From Prorocentrum cordatum (Eukaryota; Sar; Dinophyceae; Prorocentrales; Prorocentraceae), in assembly GCA_963575745.1 (NCBI GenBank), contig CAUYUJ010020171.1:197501-261500 (forward strand): a DNA stretch of 64,000 bases, read 5' to 3'. Each line of letters begins with the position of its first letter. The stretch's first letter is position 1. Both the position numbers and the translations under genes were made by a program. A model generated the notes under the pieces. The model made no database searches. It was not told the DNA's origin and was given only the letters and a program-made list of their open reading frames with translations. Shown here one piece after another: positions 1 to 9,839 of this stretch.

Positions 1-955
1 GAGCCCAAGAAGGTGGTGACAGTTGCGAGGTTCAGAGCCATCCTGGGAGCAGCGAGGTCTCAAATGGGTGCGCGTACAACTCCGAGCCGCTGGACATCCC
101 AGGAGCCCACGAAAGTGGTGACAGCTGCGCAGTTCGCAGCCGCCCCGGGATCCGCGAGGTCTCGCGTGGGTGCGCGTGGACCTCACTTCGCTGGACCTCC
201 CAGGACCCCACGAAAGTAGCGACAGGTGCACAGGTCGCAGCCGATATGGAGCCGCGAGGACTCGGCTGGGTCCGCGTACAGCTCCACCCCGCTGGACCTC
301 CCAGACGGCAGCGAGGTCTCAAATGGGGCGCGTGGCCTCCGACTCCCCTGGATCTCCCAGGAGCCCACGAATGTATCGACAGCTACGCAGTTCGCAGCCA
401 CCCTGGAAGCAACGAGGTCTCAGATGGGTGCGCGTGGTTTTGGACTCCGCTGGACCTCCCAGGAGCCCACGAACGTGGTGACAACTACGACGTTCGCAGC
501 CACCAAGGAGCAGCGGGTCCCGGCTGGGCCCGCACAAAATTGTACCCCGCTGGGTTTCCCGGACCTCAGCGAAGTCTCAAATGGGCGCGCGTGGCCCCCG
601 ACCTCATTGGACCTCACATGAACCCACGATTGTGGAGACAGTTGCGCAGTTCGCAGCCATCCAGGGAGCAGCAAGGTCTCAAATGGGTGCGCGTGGCCCT
701 GGACTCCGCTGGACCTCCCAGGAGCCCACGAACGTGGTGACAACTACGCAGTTCGCAGCCACCCAGGGACCATCGAGGTCTCAAATGGATGCGCGTGGCC
801 CCGACTCCGCTGGACCTCCCAGGAGCCCACGAACGTGGTGTCAGTTGCGCAGTTTGCAGCCACCCAAAGGGTGCGCGTGGTTTTGGACTCCGCTGGACCT
901 TCCAGTAGCCCGCGAAAGTGGCAACAGTTGCGTGCTTCGCAGCCTCCCAGGGAGC
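1..955. repeat. Satellite with a unit of about 101-102 bp
   Basis: Units begin near 1, 103, 204, 361, 463, 620, 722 and 823, with shortened or divergent units near 300 and 568. Each carries a conserved GAGGTCTCAAATGGGTGCGC core followed by a GCTGGACCTCCCAGGAGCCC boundary. The 102-bp units keep frame by chance, so open frames appear on both strands. Small indels shift them from unit to unit, so I do not read the array as a gene. It runs off the left edge. Confidence 0.9.
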
Positions 956-1004
956 AGCGCAGGAGGAGGAGGAGGAAGGAGGAGGAGGAGGAGCAGGAGT
1001 AGGA

Positions 1005-1840
1005 CCAGTGTAAACCCAAGTGCCATCAACGATGTTGGAATCAATCCTCCCTCCAAGCTCCCTCTTCATAGGCTCCTACAACGATTCATTTCCACTGAGG
1101 GAACTGCTTCGTTGGAAGACAACCGTTTGAAGACGCTGAAGCATGGCAAAACATTGTTATTGGGGTTCCAACGCCACGGATCAACCTGATTGTTGCGCCT
1201 TGAAGATGGTAAATCGTGCCAGAAAGCCATCCCTGGGACTTCAACACCGCGAATCAACGTAACTGCTGCGCCCTCCTAACCCTGACCCATTCCAACACAC
1301 CATGTCATGGTACATTCATCATGGGTGTCAGTGACAACCTTGTAAATTGTATAAACGAATGTGCGCGGCGCGAAGGCGAGAGCCACATCTTGGAAAGGAA
1401 CCGCCCTCAATCCGTGAAGCTCTTGCGAAATTGTAAAACGAATGTACGCGGCGCTAAGGCGAGAGCCGCATTTTGAAAACCACCAGCCTTCAATCCGTGA
1501 AACTCTTGCATGGTTTAGATCAGTGTGCGCGGCGCTAAGGCGAGAACCATAGTTGGATGAGGAACCACCCAGTCCGTGAAACCCTTTCATTTTCGAATGT
1601 ACGCGGCGCTAAGGCGAGGGCCACATGTTGAATACGGGTCGCCCTGAATCCGTGAAACTCTTGCAAATTTAAAAAACGGATGTGCGCGGCGCTAATGCGA
1701 GAGCCACACGTTGAAAAGCACCCGCCCTCCAGATGTAAAACTGGTGCCGTTGGTTAAACTTCAGGGTCAATAGTAGTGAGGACGTCTCAGGCGAAACGCC
1801 CGGCCTGCCCTAAAAGCTGTCCTCGGGATGCGACAGGGAG
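1005..1840 (+). repeat. Composite dispersed repeat, copy 1
   Basis: This block matches 39597-40345 along its whole length. A unique leader (1005-1340) is followed by an array of 74-83 bp units starting at 1361, 1444, 1525, 1599 and 1682, each with a GCGCGGCGCTAAGGCGAG core and a TCCGTGAAACTCTTGCA-type segment. A closing segment around 1760-1835 ends in a GGGATGCGACAGG-like motif. Both copies lie between GGA microsatellites. No terminal inverted repeats or coding capacity are visible, so this is an unclassified dispersed element. Confidence 0.8.
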
Positions 1841-1900
1841 AAGGTATGTATAAGACAAGGAATTGAGGAGGAGGAGGAGGAGGAGACGGGGGGAAGGAGG

Positions 1901-2160
1901 AACATTGACTGGAGACCACAATGTTCGAATCAAAACAAGAGGGTTGGGAAACCGACGGAGATGGTTGAGGACGACGCGGAGGGGTTTGACGAAGAAGAGG
2001 AGTAGAGGAGAAAAGGAGGAGGAGGAGGGAAGGAATGAGGAACACTAACTGGAGACCGCTGTGTTCGATTCAAAAAGAGGGTTGGGAAACCGCGGGAGAT
2101 GGTTGAGGACGACGCGGGGGGGTTTGACGAAGAAGAGGAGGAGATGAGGAGGAGAGGAGG
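1901..2160 (+). repeat. Tandem duplication of a 140-bp unit
   Basis: The segment at 1901 recurs at 2041. Both begin AACA.T.ACTGGAGACC and contain GAGGGTTGGGAAACCG and GGTTTGACGAAGAAGAGGAG. Purine-rich tracts flank and separate the copies. Confidence 0.8.
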
Positions 2161-2164
2161 GAGG

Positions 2165-2204
2165 ACGGGGAGGAGGAGGAGGAGGAGGAGGAGAACATTA
2201 TATC

Positions 2205-2244
<40 letters not shown>

Positions 2245-2520
2245 GTGGTAATGATGATGATGAGACTGATGATCTTGATGATCTTGATGCTGATGATGAT
2301 GGTCATGATCATGATCATGATGATGGTGATGCTGCTGCTGGTGCTGATGGCCATCGATGATGCTGATGATGATGATGATGATGATGAGGAGGAGGAGGAG
2401 GAGGAGGAGGAGGAGGAGGAGGAGGAGGAGAAGGAGATTGAGGAGGAGAGGAAGGAAGAGGAGGGGGATGAGGAGGCGGAGGAGGAAGAGGAGGAGAAGG
2501 GGAGGAGGAGTGGTAGGATG
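2165..2520 (+). repeat. (GGA)n-(GAT)n-(GGA)n microsatellite block
   Basis: The polypurine GGA tract to about 2200 is followed by GAT repeats to about 2387 and then GGA/GAA repeats to about 2520. The long Met- or Glu-rich frames across it are repeat translations. Confidence 0.95.
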
Positions 2521-2616
2521 AGGAGATTACATGGGAGAATGCATCAGGTCCCCAGATCAGCACTACAGGCACAGCTTGGCAATCGCATCCTCCAATGAGG
2601 ATGGCCCTCAGTAAAC

Positions 2617-4060
2617 TTACTCACGGGACGTCTTCAGAAATGAATTACGAACGGACAAGCCCCCCTGGACCCCCTGGTTCTCAGCACGCGCGGGGGTGGG
2701 CCAGGGCTTCTTTGGTTTGGGAGGCTTGCCGTTTCTGAGATTTCTCAGGTGTTGCTCACCCCAGGGAGTGATCGTACCATCGCATTCCTGTGCAAGCAAG
2801 AGGAGCCCCCCCCCTCGAACCACACTCCCGTAGTGTGCACACTTCCAGCACCAGACCAGGCCATGCCTCATGGCCACAGTGAGCGAGGGATGGACGCTCC
2901 TGGATGGGGTCCTGATCTCGCACACCGCACGGGGTGGCACGAGGACGGGGTTACCAATTTCACTTTGAGCGCGGAGCGAGAGATCCCCTTGACATCGGGA
3001 TTTCTCGAGCCAGTCGACGAGCGAGGATCTCCCAGGACCCGAACGACACACGGAACAGACCCACCCCCTCCTGGCAACACGCTCCATCGTGTGGCCCGAG
3101 TTCTGTTCGAGGGCCACAGCTCGACGAGTGGCCGCACCTCCCCCATCTGGCGCCTCGCGCGCGGGGCGGTCCTGGTCGGCCGCCTCGGCGGCCAGCTCCG
3201 CGCAGACGGCGGCCAGCCGCTGATGCGCCAGCGTCGCAGTCGCATCCCCGTGATGCAAGTCACGGACTTGACTTGAAATGCACGCATGGGCCTCCTGTGC
3301 CCCTAGCTGAGCAAGCCTCTCCCCGGGCCGGGTCGGTCGGTTTCCGCGCGTTCCGGTCTGGTCGGTCGGTCCAGGCCGGTCGGTCTCCGAAGCTTTCGGT
3401 ATCGCCGGTCCGGGCCGGTCCGGGCCCGTGAGTTCGCGCGCAGATGCGAGGACGAGGGGGAGGAGGACGACGAGGAGGGGGGGGAGAGGACGAGGAGGAC
3501 GAGGAGGAGGAGGAGGGGGGGAGGGGGAGGAGGAGCAGGGGGAGGGGGAGGAGGGGGGGAGGGGGAGGGGGAGGGGGGGGAGATTTCAACACGTTGGCCG
3601 AGACGCACGTGGGACACAGCGTCAAGATGTGAGCAGCACTTGTGCAATCTGATGTGGTCGGCACGGGCACGGGCAGCCTGGGATATCCTCTCCCACCAGA
3701 GCTTCTGGCCCCCCGACGGCCGCTCCAAGAGACCCCCGAACCAACCATCAAGAACGTATTGACAACCAGTGTAAGCATCAAGTTCACCCTCCGTGAGTCG
3801 GAGGCACCACCACAATGCAGCCAGCTCGGCGGCAGGGACACCCTGTCTGCCGTCGATACCACCATACCACCCAGGGACGGGGTCAGGTTCAGAGGAGCCG
3901 TGCGGCCAAGCGGAGGGGAGGGGGCCCGTCTGGAGGTAAACGCTCCATCCGACACGCACCGACCTGGGGTCCGAACTCGAACCAGAGCCATCCAGAAAAG
4001 CTGTTCGAGCCCTGAGTCGGGTCCAGGATTGGTGATCTCTCCAGCTGGGTCCAAATCAGG
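2617..4060 (-). pseudogene. 3' remnant of a LINE: RNase H domain and Cys-rich tail
   Basis: Reading the minus strand from about 4057 downward, one frame gives an RNase H fold: FLDGSG with the first catalytic Asp, then GWSVYL, then AAELAALWW with the catalytic Glu, then YVLDGW with the next Asp, then a SHLD segment. A GGA block (3430-3590) and GGTCGGTC repeats (about 3315-3425) interrupt the domain. Below it, the frame ending at 2617 contains two Cys clusters: WVCSVC with a Cys 20-odd residues later, and VWCWKC with a Cys about 16 residues later. A Cys-rich tail after RNase H is a layout I associate with dinoflagellate LINEs. No reverse transcriptase is attached and the frame is broken, so this is a dead 5'-truncated copy. 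The RNase H call is fairly secure; the tail assignment is weaker. Confidence 0.6.
3315..3590 (+). repeat. GGTCGGTC minisatellite and (GGA/GGGGGA)n tract inside the LINE remnant
   Basis: Degenerate GGTCGGTC/GGCCGGTC units run to about 3425 and a G-rich GGA tract from about 3440 to 3590. Together they separate the RNase H half of the minus-strand LINE remnant from its Cys-rich tail. Confidence 0.85.
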
Positions 4061-4410
4061 GGCAGGGGTATCGACAGCACGAATTCGCCACGCTCCTGTA
4101 TCTCCCCACCCTGGCGGCGGGGGCACCTGATTCCACGAGTGTGGTACAATGCTCTTCAGCCACAGAGATTTGTTAACCTCGCTGTCGAGGTCTGCCAAGG
4201 CTCGCTGACACATATAGTTAGCCCTCTGAATCCAGGGGTGCTCACGATTAGCAACACAGGGGCACTCATAAACACGGTGGCGGATTGTTTCTGGAGATCA
4301 GAGATCACACTTTTCACACAGGCCTTCCGTGCTGTATCCAGCACGGCGCTGGCGACCCCCATTCCACAACAATCCACAAACGAGCCCCTCCAGGGCCCCA
4401 GCCAGTGGTA

Positions 4411-5135
4411 GGAGGAGGAGGAGGAGGAGGAGGAGGAGGAGGAGGAGGAGGAGGAGGAGGGCAGGGGAGGAGGAGTGGAGGAGGAGAGGAGGAGGAGGCA
4501 GGAGGGGAGGAGGAGGAGGAGGAGGAGGAGGAGGCGGAGCATGAGGACGAGGAGGGGCAGGGGGAGGAGGAGGATGAGGAGGAGGAGGAGGAGGAGGACG
4601 AGAGGAGGAAGAGTTGAAATAGTCTTTTGAGTTGGAAGAGATTGTGGTGTTGGAGGAGTTGGAGGAGGCGGAGGAGGAGGAGGAGGACGGGCCACCAAAA
4701 GGTAGAGGTGGCTTGGAGGTGTGAGGATCGATCTCTGCCGTCGTGGCGCGCGGTCGATGCCCAGGCATAGTGCCCGTAAGGCCCAGTGAGTCCGCACACG
4801 TGAACTCCTCTCAGTCTCTGTTGTGCCCTCCGCTTTCTCTCGAGGGCAGTTTCTCCGACGGTCGGACCCCACATGATAACAATCTGTTCAGCTTGTCGCG
4901 GGGTATCCTCCGGCTCCCTCCTCCTACCCCCATCGTGCCTCCTCGTCCTCCTGCCTCCTCCTTTTTGTCCTCGTCCTTCTCCCCGTCCTGTTCCTCCTCC
5001 TCCTCTTTCTATTCTCCTCGTCGTTCACCTCCTCCTCCCCCTCCTCCTCCTCCTCCTCCTTCTCCTCCTCCTCCTCCTCCTCCTCCTCCTCCTCCTCCTA
5101 CCACTCCTCCTCCCCTTCCTCCTCCTCTTCCCCCC
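4411..5135. repeat. Opposed (GGA)n and (CCT)n blocks
   Basis: GGA repeats on the plus strand (about 4411-4615, resuming 4660-4690) face CCT repeats (about 4915-5135) across roughly 220 bp of ordinary sequence. The two arms could pair as a large imperfect foldback. The ordinary sequence shows no gene. Confidence 0.85.
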
Positions 5136-5590
5136 CTCTCCTTCCCCATGGCTGGGGCACGCATGCCGATTTTCCTCTGCATTGTTGCCGCCACTGCTGG
5201 CATATGCGCGCGGTCTCCGACGGCCGGATGGCGAGGCTGGGCCCTTGGGAAAACCTTCGGGAGCAAACTTTTGGGACAACCCCTTGGGTCGGGGGTGGAC
5301 AGAACCCCCAACAGTGACACGTCGATTAGTGAATTGTCCGTTTTCGGTTCTCGAGAGGGCGCCGTGGCCGTTATTTTCCAGGCTTGCGCCCGCCAGGTTT
5401 GGGCCTCAGGTCGTTTTCACTAAACCACGTTTTACTAAAGGGGGGTCTGTCCATCCCCGATTGGGGCGCGGAAGCAAGCCTTCGGGGAACCCCCGCGGGG
5501 CTCGAGTTGGGCGCCGCCTCGCTCTTAGGCGGGAGGCAGCGCAAAAAGCCTAGCTCTGCCGCGAGCTCCGCCAGAAGCCCCCTTCCTGGT
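5136..5590. other. No gene recognised
   Basis: Moderately GC-rich sequence. A short segment at 5428-5460 (GTTTTACTAAAGGG followed by CTGTCCATCCCCGA) recurs at 45382-45414, so it is part of a small dispersed repeat. No convincing coding frame. Confidence 0.5.
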
Positions 5591-7080
5591 CGAACGTGAA
5601 GGTGGGGACCCCATGGGGAGGGGCTCTCGCTCACCAGTCCCTCGCGGTTCCTTCATAAACGGCGCCCCCACTCGAGACCTCCCCAGCAAGGGCTCCCTCG
5701 AGGGCGCGAAGTTATTCGCGCTTCGCGCTTCGCGGTCCTCGTTCCTCCTCCCCCTCCTCCTTTTCTCCCTTCGGGGGGGCGGCGCGAGGGCGCGAAGTTA
5801 TTCGCGCTTCGCGCTTCGCGCAGCGCGAAGCGCGAAGTTGGGAGCCCTTGCATAAACGGCGCCCCCACTCGAGACCTCCCCAGCATCAGGCACGACGAAC
5901 CCAGGAGCGACGGCAGTTCCAAGATGCGGATGACCCGTTCGGAGGGGCACGTGGAGGTGGGGACCCAACAGGGAATGCTTCCCGCTCGAGACCTCGAGAT
6001 GCACCCACAGACGACGAGCCCGCTCGAGACCTCCTCCAAATTCAGGCCCGAGGAGCCCAACGGTGACGAGCCTTACAGGTTTCGGAGGGCCCGCTCGCAT
6101 TCAACCATGGAGGTGAGGGCCCGCTGGGGAGGGGCTCCCGCTCCAGACTTCCTCGCGATTCACTCACATTCGACGCCCGCGCTCGAGACCTCCTCCGTAC
6201 TCAAGCCTGGGGAGCCCGACCGTGAAGACTGTTACATGCTTCGGACGGCCCGCTCGGGTTCGAACGTGGAGGTGGGGACCCCAATAGGGACGTGTTCCTG
6301 CTCGATACCACCTCGACATTCACTCACAGATGGGGCGGCTCCCGTTGTGGATTTCTTGTGTATTCGCGCCTGGGGAACCCAACGGTGACGACAGTTACAG
6401 ATTTGAAGATGACACATGGGATTAAACATGAAATGCGTGATCCATCGGAAAACACTACCGCCTGAGACTTCCCCTCAATTCACTCACAAACGAAGGTCCC
6501 GCTCGAGACCTCCTCCATGTACGAGATTGGGGAGCCCAGCGGTGACGATTGCATAATTTCGATGACGACGCCTTCTGCCGCAAGAAAAAAACGAATTGCG
6601 GGGTCCATAGGGAATACCTCCCGCCTGAGACTTCCTCGCAATTCACTCACAGACGAGGCTACAGCCCGAGATTTCTTGAGTTGTCATGAGGGTGAGCCCC
6701 TGGGATTAAGAACGCGACGTGCGGGACCCATAGGGACGGGGCTCCCAACTGAGACTTTCCACGCGATTCACTCACAAGCACGGCTCCCGCCCGAGACTTC
6801 CTCCATATTCAGGCTTGGGGAGCCCAAGAACGGCGACAACTAGAGGTTTGAGGATGACCATGTAGGACTGGAAACGCGAAGTTAGGTTCCCATAGGAAAA
6901 GGGCTCCCGCTTGAGATGTCGTCGCAATTCGCTCACAGACGGGGCTCCCGCTCGAGATTTCCTCCATCTCCAGGCCAGTAGAGCCCCAAAGCGATGAAAG
7001 TTTAAGGTCTGGGGGTGATCCGTTGTGATTAAAACGTGAAGCGCTGGACCCACAGGGCGGGGGTTTCCGCTCGAAGCTCC
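5590..7080 (+). repeat. Satellite with a unit of about 160 bp
   Basis: The marker GGGGAGCCCAACGGTGACGA and variants recur near 6053, 6212, 6375, 6532, 6693, 6819 and 6981, spaced mostly 157-163 bp apart. Other conserved parts are GCTCCCGCTCGAGACCTCCT and GATTCACTCACAGACG. Units have diverged and contain indels. An inverted-repeat element interrupts the array at 5687-5850. Confidence 0.88.
5687..5850. mobile_element. Inverted-repeat element family B, copy 1
   Basis: A 164-bp element starts CAAGGGCTCCC and ends GGGAGCCCTTG. Inside are two copies of a GCGCGAAGTTATTCGCGC palindromic segment separated by a CCT-rich linker. Nearly identical copies lie at 51098-51268 and 52853-53016. This copy is bracketed by an exact 33-bp direct duplication (5654-5686 and 5851-5883), much longer than the 5-bp duplication at copy 3. 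No coding capacity. Confidence 0.85.
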
Positions 7081-7085
7081 CCTCG

Positions 7086-7345
7086 AGGTGCGTTTGTGAG
7101 TGTGCGACTGTGTGTCTGTGAGTGTGAGGTGAGCGCGTGAGTGCGAGTGAGGTGATGACGAAGTTGGTGATGATGGTGGTGATGATCATGGTGTGATAGC
7201 GAGTTAGTGAGTGAGTAAGTGGGTGAGTGAGTAGGTGAGGGAGTGTGTGAGTGGGTGAGTGAGTGAGTGATGAGTATGTGAGTGAGGGAGTGATGAGTGA
7301 GTGAGTGAGTGATGAGTGAGTAAGTGGGTGAAGGAGTGAGTGAAA
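7086..7345 (+). repeat. (GTGA)n-type degenerate satellite
   Basis: GTGAGTGAGTGAGTAAGTGG-type repeats of 4-bp basis run through this stretch, broken near 7150-7195 by a GATGGTGATGATCATGG segment. Confidence 0.9.
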
Positions 7346-8445
7346 GAGTGCGGATCAGGATGTGGGTGAGAAAGACAGTAAGGAGAAGGGGTGAGTTGCG
7401 CGGGATGTCTTTGGAAAGCAAGAACCCCAGTTATGATGTGGGACAAAAACAGCATAAGGTATAAACAGAAAGTGTCGAGGTCCGCGCGGAAATCCGAAGC
7501 CTGCTTTGCACTCCCCTCCCAATATCCGCTGTGTTTTTTGTTGTTTGCAAGATGTTGGAGGTCTTGGCGTGCAGCTTATGACTCCCCCCCGAGAAGGACG
7601 CCGGTCACGCACTTGAGCGCCTCCTCCAGGCGGCTTCTGTCCCTGGGCCTCGACACGGCCGTGCGGGTCGCACGCTTATACTGCGCCTGGGCGTGGTTGC
7701 AGGGAAGGAGGAGGAGGAGGAGGAGGAGGAGGAGGAGGAGGCGAGGAAGACGAGGAGTAGGAGCTGGAGGAGGGGGAGTTGGGTGAGCAGTGGGGAGGGA
7801 TGCCTAGCGATCGAGCTTATATACGTTGTGGTACATTTCAACACGATCGAGCTTCCGATCCAGGTGCTTGTCCTAGTCCTCCGCGTGTTTTCTATGTTCC
7901 TCCCTGTTGTTCCACCGTTCTACCTGTATGTGAATTCACAGCGGCGCATGTCACATACGAATCGGGAGCTCGAACAGAACGGGGTGGATCGATGGTTGAG
8001 GGCCGAGGGTCGGGGACGATGGGTGATCGATGGCCAAGGTGTTTAGACCATCTTGGGCCTTTCTGGCCCTCTCGGGCGACAGGGGACACTAGAAGACCCC
8101 CAGAGGCCGTCCTCCCCGAGGCCATGCGCTTCTGCATGTTGTAAACCATGCGCCCTACGTGTAGGATCTGTTCTTGGTGATCGGGCCACCCCGCCTCTCT
8201 CTCTCTCTGGAGACATACAGGGGGGTGGGGTGCAGGAGGGCGGGATCGATGATTGGTTCCTGAAAAATCATGAGATTGGGGCCACGAAGCAGGAGGAGGG
8301 CTGGAGGTGAGGATCACAAAAAGATGTGGAGCAGGAGCGGGAGACTGAGGAGGGCGAGATACTCTTGCAAGCGAGATCGTGGCGAGCCCGCTGACTTCCT
8401 GCTGTCCCGTGTGCCCCTCCCTTCACATTTATGTCCTCCTACTGT
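7346..8445. other. No gene recognised; one short GGA tract
   Basis: Mixed-composition sequence with GGA repeats at about 7706-7745. Several frames of 80-140 codons exist on both strands, but none shows a recognisable domain. Confidence 0.5.
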
Positions 8446-8590
8446 TAAGTCGGGCCTGTCCCTCTACAGGAAGAACATTGAACAGAAATAGTCAGGGGAC
8501 TATGTTTAGTCCTCTTCAGTATTTATGAACACTTTGTTATTTAATTGTTTTCCTCGAACATCGGCCTGTAGGGGGAAAGGCCCGACCTAA
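8446..8590. mobile_element. Inverted-repeat element family A, copy 1
   Basis: The left end reads TTAAGTCGGGCCTGTCCCTC and the right end is its inverse, ending GGCCCGACCTAA. The interior is AT-rich and holds the family motif TAGTC.GGGGACTAT. The TA at each outer edge fits a TA target duplication. 145 bp, no coding capacity, so a MITE-like element. Confidence 0.88.
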
Positions 8591-8927
8591 TCCTACTGTG
8601 TACAGCGTTCCACCGCGAGCCCGTCTCAAACAGCAAAGAGGGTGTACCGCCGGAGCTAGAGGGCATAGAACGGGGCAGGCGTGCCCATGTGTTCTGGAGG
8701 CACCCGGAACAGCTCGGCGCAACTTCCTCGCGAGCCCAGGCTGCGTGGTGGTGCGTCAAAAGAGGAACATCTGCGAACATTGCTAAGCGTTCCTCGTTGC
8801 CACGGCTGGATTTGCTTCGAAGCCTTGGTCAGAACACACCGGGGGATAGGTTTGGTGAGTTTCGGTATTGATGTCTTCCTGATCACCCAGTCCGTGTCCT
8901 GTGCTGTGTTCTTGATGCGTTTGCGAG

Positions 8928-9305
8928 GTCATCGACATCAGGACGCGGCAGCCCGTGTGTGGAGGTCGCTTGATGAAGCGGTTGCGGGGCGAATCGGATT
9001 ATTTGTCGTGCAGTTGCCTAGACGACGAGACTGACCGAGCCTTCATCGGCACATCGGGAGGAGACGTGTTCATCTTGAATATCGCAATGAACCCGCCGAA
9101 TTTCATGCATACGCTTGAGCTGGACAAGCCTGTGGCAGCCATGGCCATCGCAAGGGAGCAGGTTTTTGTTGCTCACGGTGACTGTATATCGGTGATGAGC
9201 CTGCAGGCCCATGGGCAGGAGGCGAAAACCGCGAAGGTTGCCAGTCATCGCGTCCGACATCTGCGTATCGAGGAGACGGCTTGCCGAGAGCACGGGGTGG
9301 TATGA
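8928..9305 (+). CDS. WD40-repeat protein, candidate exon 1
   Basis: The frame starting after GCGAG at 8927 reads VIDIRTRQP, then DYLSCSCLDDETDRAFIGTS, GGDVFILNI, FMHTLEL and VFVAHGDCISVMSL. A GTSGGDVFI core followed by a hydrophobic strand is typical of a WD40 blade, and the second half looks like part of the next blade. WD40 propellers are protein-binding scaffolds; no specific partner is implied. The exon probably ends before the in-frame stop at 9303-9305, perhaps at AAG/GTTGCC near 9236. Later blades of the same strand lie at 13540, 14675 and 14945. The coding call is good; linkage to the later exons is inferred from strand, order and family. Confidence 0.55.
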   Translation, partial: VIDIRTRQPVCGGRLMKRLRGESDYLSCSCLDDETDRAFIGTSGGDVFILNIAMNPPNFMHTLELDKPVAAMAIAREQVFVAHGDCISVMSLQAHGQEAKTAKVASHRVRHLRIEETACREHGVV

Positions 9306-9356
9306 TACGGCATGATCATAGAGGCGGGTTGATGGTCGGAGATGGAGGGAGGAGCT

Positions 9357-9500
9357 TCTGTGGAGGACGAGGAGGAGCAAGAGGAAGAAGAAGAGCTGAG
9401 CGAGGAATTACTGGAGCAGCAGGAAGAGGAGGAGGAGGAGGAGGCGGAGGAGGAGGAGGAGGCGTTGGACAAGCAGGGGCCTGGAGGAGGGAGGAGTAGG
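9357..9500 (+). repeat. (GGA)n tract
   Basis: Purine-rich GAG/GGA repeats with occasional C. The Glu-rich translation is a repeat artefact. Confidence 0.9.
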
Positions 9501-9839
9501 AGAATGTTGACCCCCTCCCCGGCTTCTTGATGCTGCCCTCTGTTCTTGATGACCCTCCTCTTCTATCACACGCAATGTAAACCACGTCAACGCGTAGCAG
9601 CGGGAAGCATCGCGAAACACCACATGTATACCAATGTGCGCAATGGAGGTCAACTCAACGCACAAAGCACCGCAGTATGACGCACGTCAGATCCATGCAA
9701 GCAGTGCCATGTACCGCCAGCAGTACAAGCGTCCCAACGCACGCCGGCATGCGAAGTAAGTCATCGAAGGCAAGGTAGCCCACAGCAACTCGCTGCAACG
9801 TGCCTCAATGTACCGCGCTGCAGTGCTCTGCTTGGCATA
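9501..9839. other. No gene recognised
   Basis: Ordinary sequence with CGCA-rich words such as CAACGCACAAAGC and GTCCCAACGCACGCC. No supported feature. Confidence 0.4.

Noticed and set aside
1-955. Overlapping 60-200 codon frames as genes
   Set aside because: They follow the 101-102 bp satellite units, occur on both strands and break at unit indels.
1900-1935. TGTTCGAATC as a tRNA T-arm
   Set aside because: No cloverleaf can be built around it, and it is part of a 140-bp duplication.
2206-2598. Long Met/Asp/Glu-rich frame
   Set aside because: It is the translation of (GAT)n and (GGA)n microsatellite; the opposite strand is equally open.
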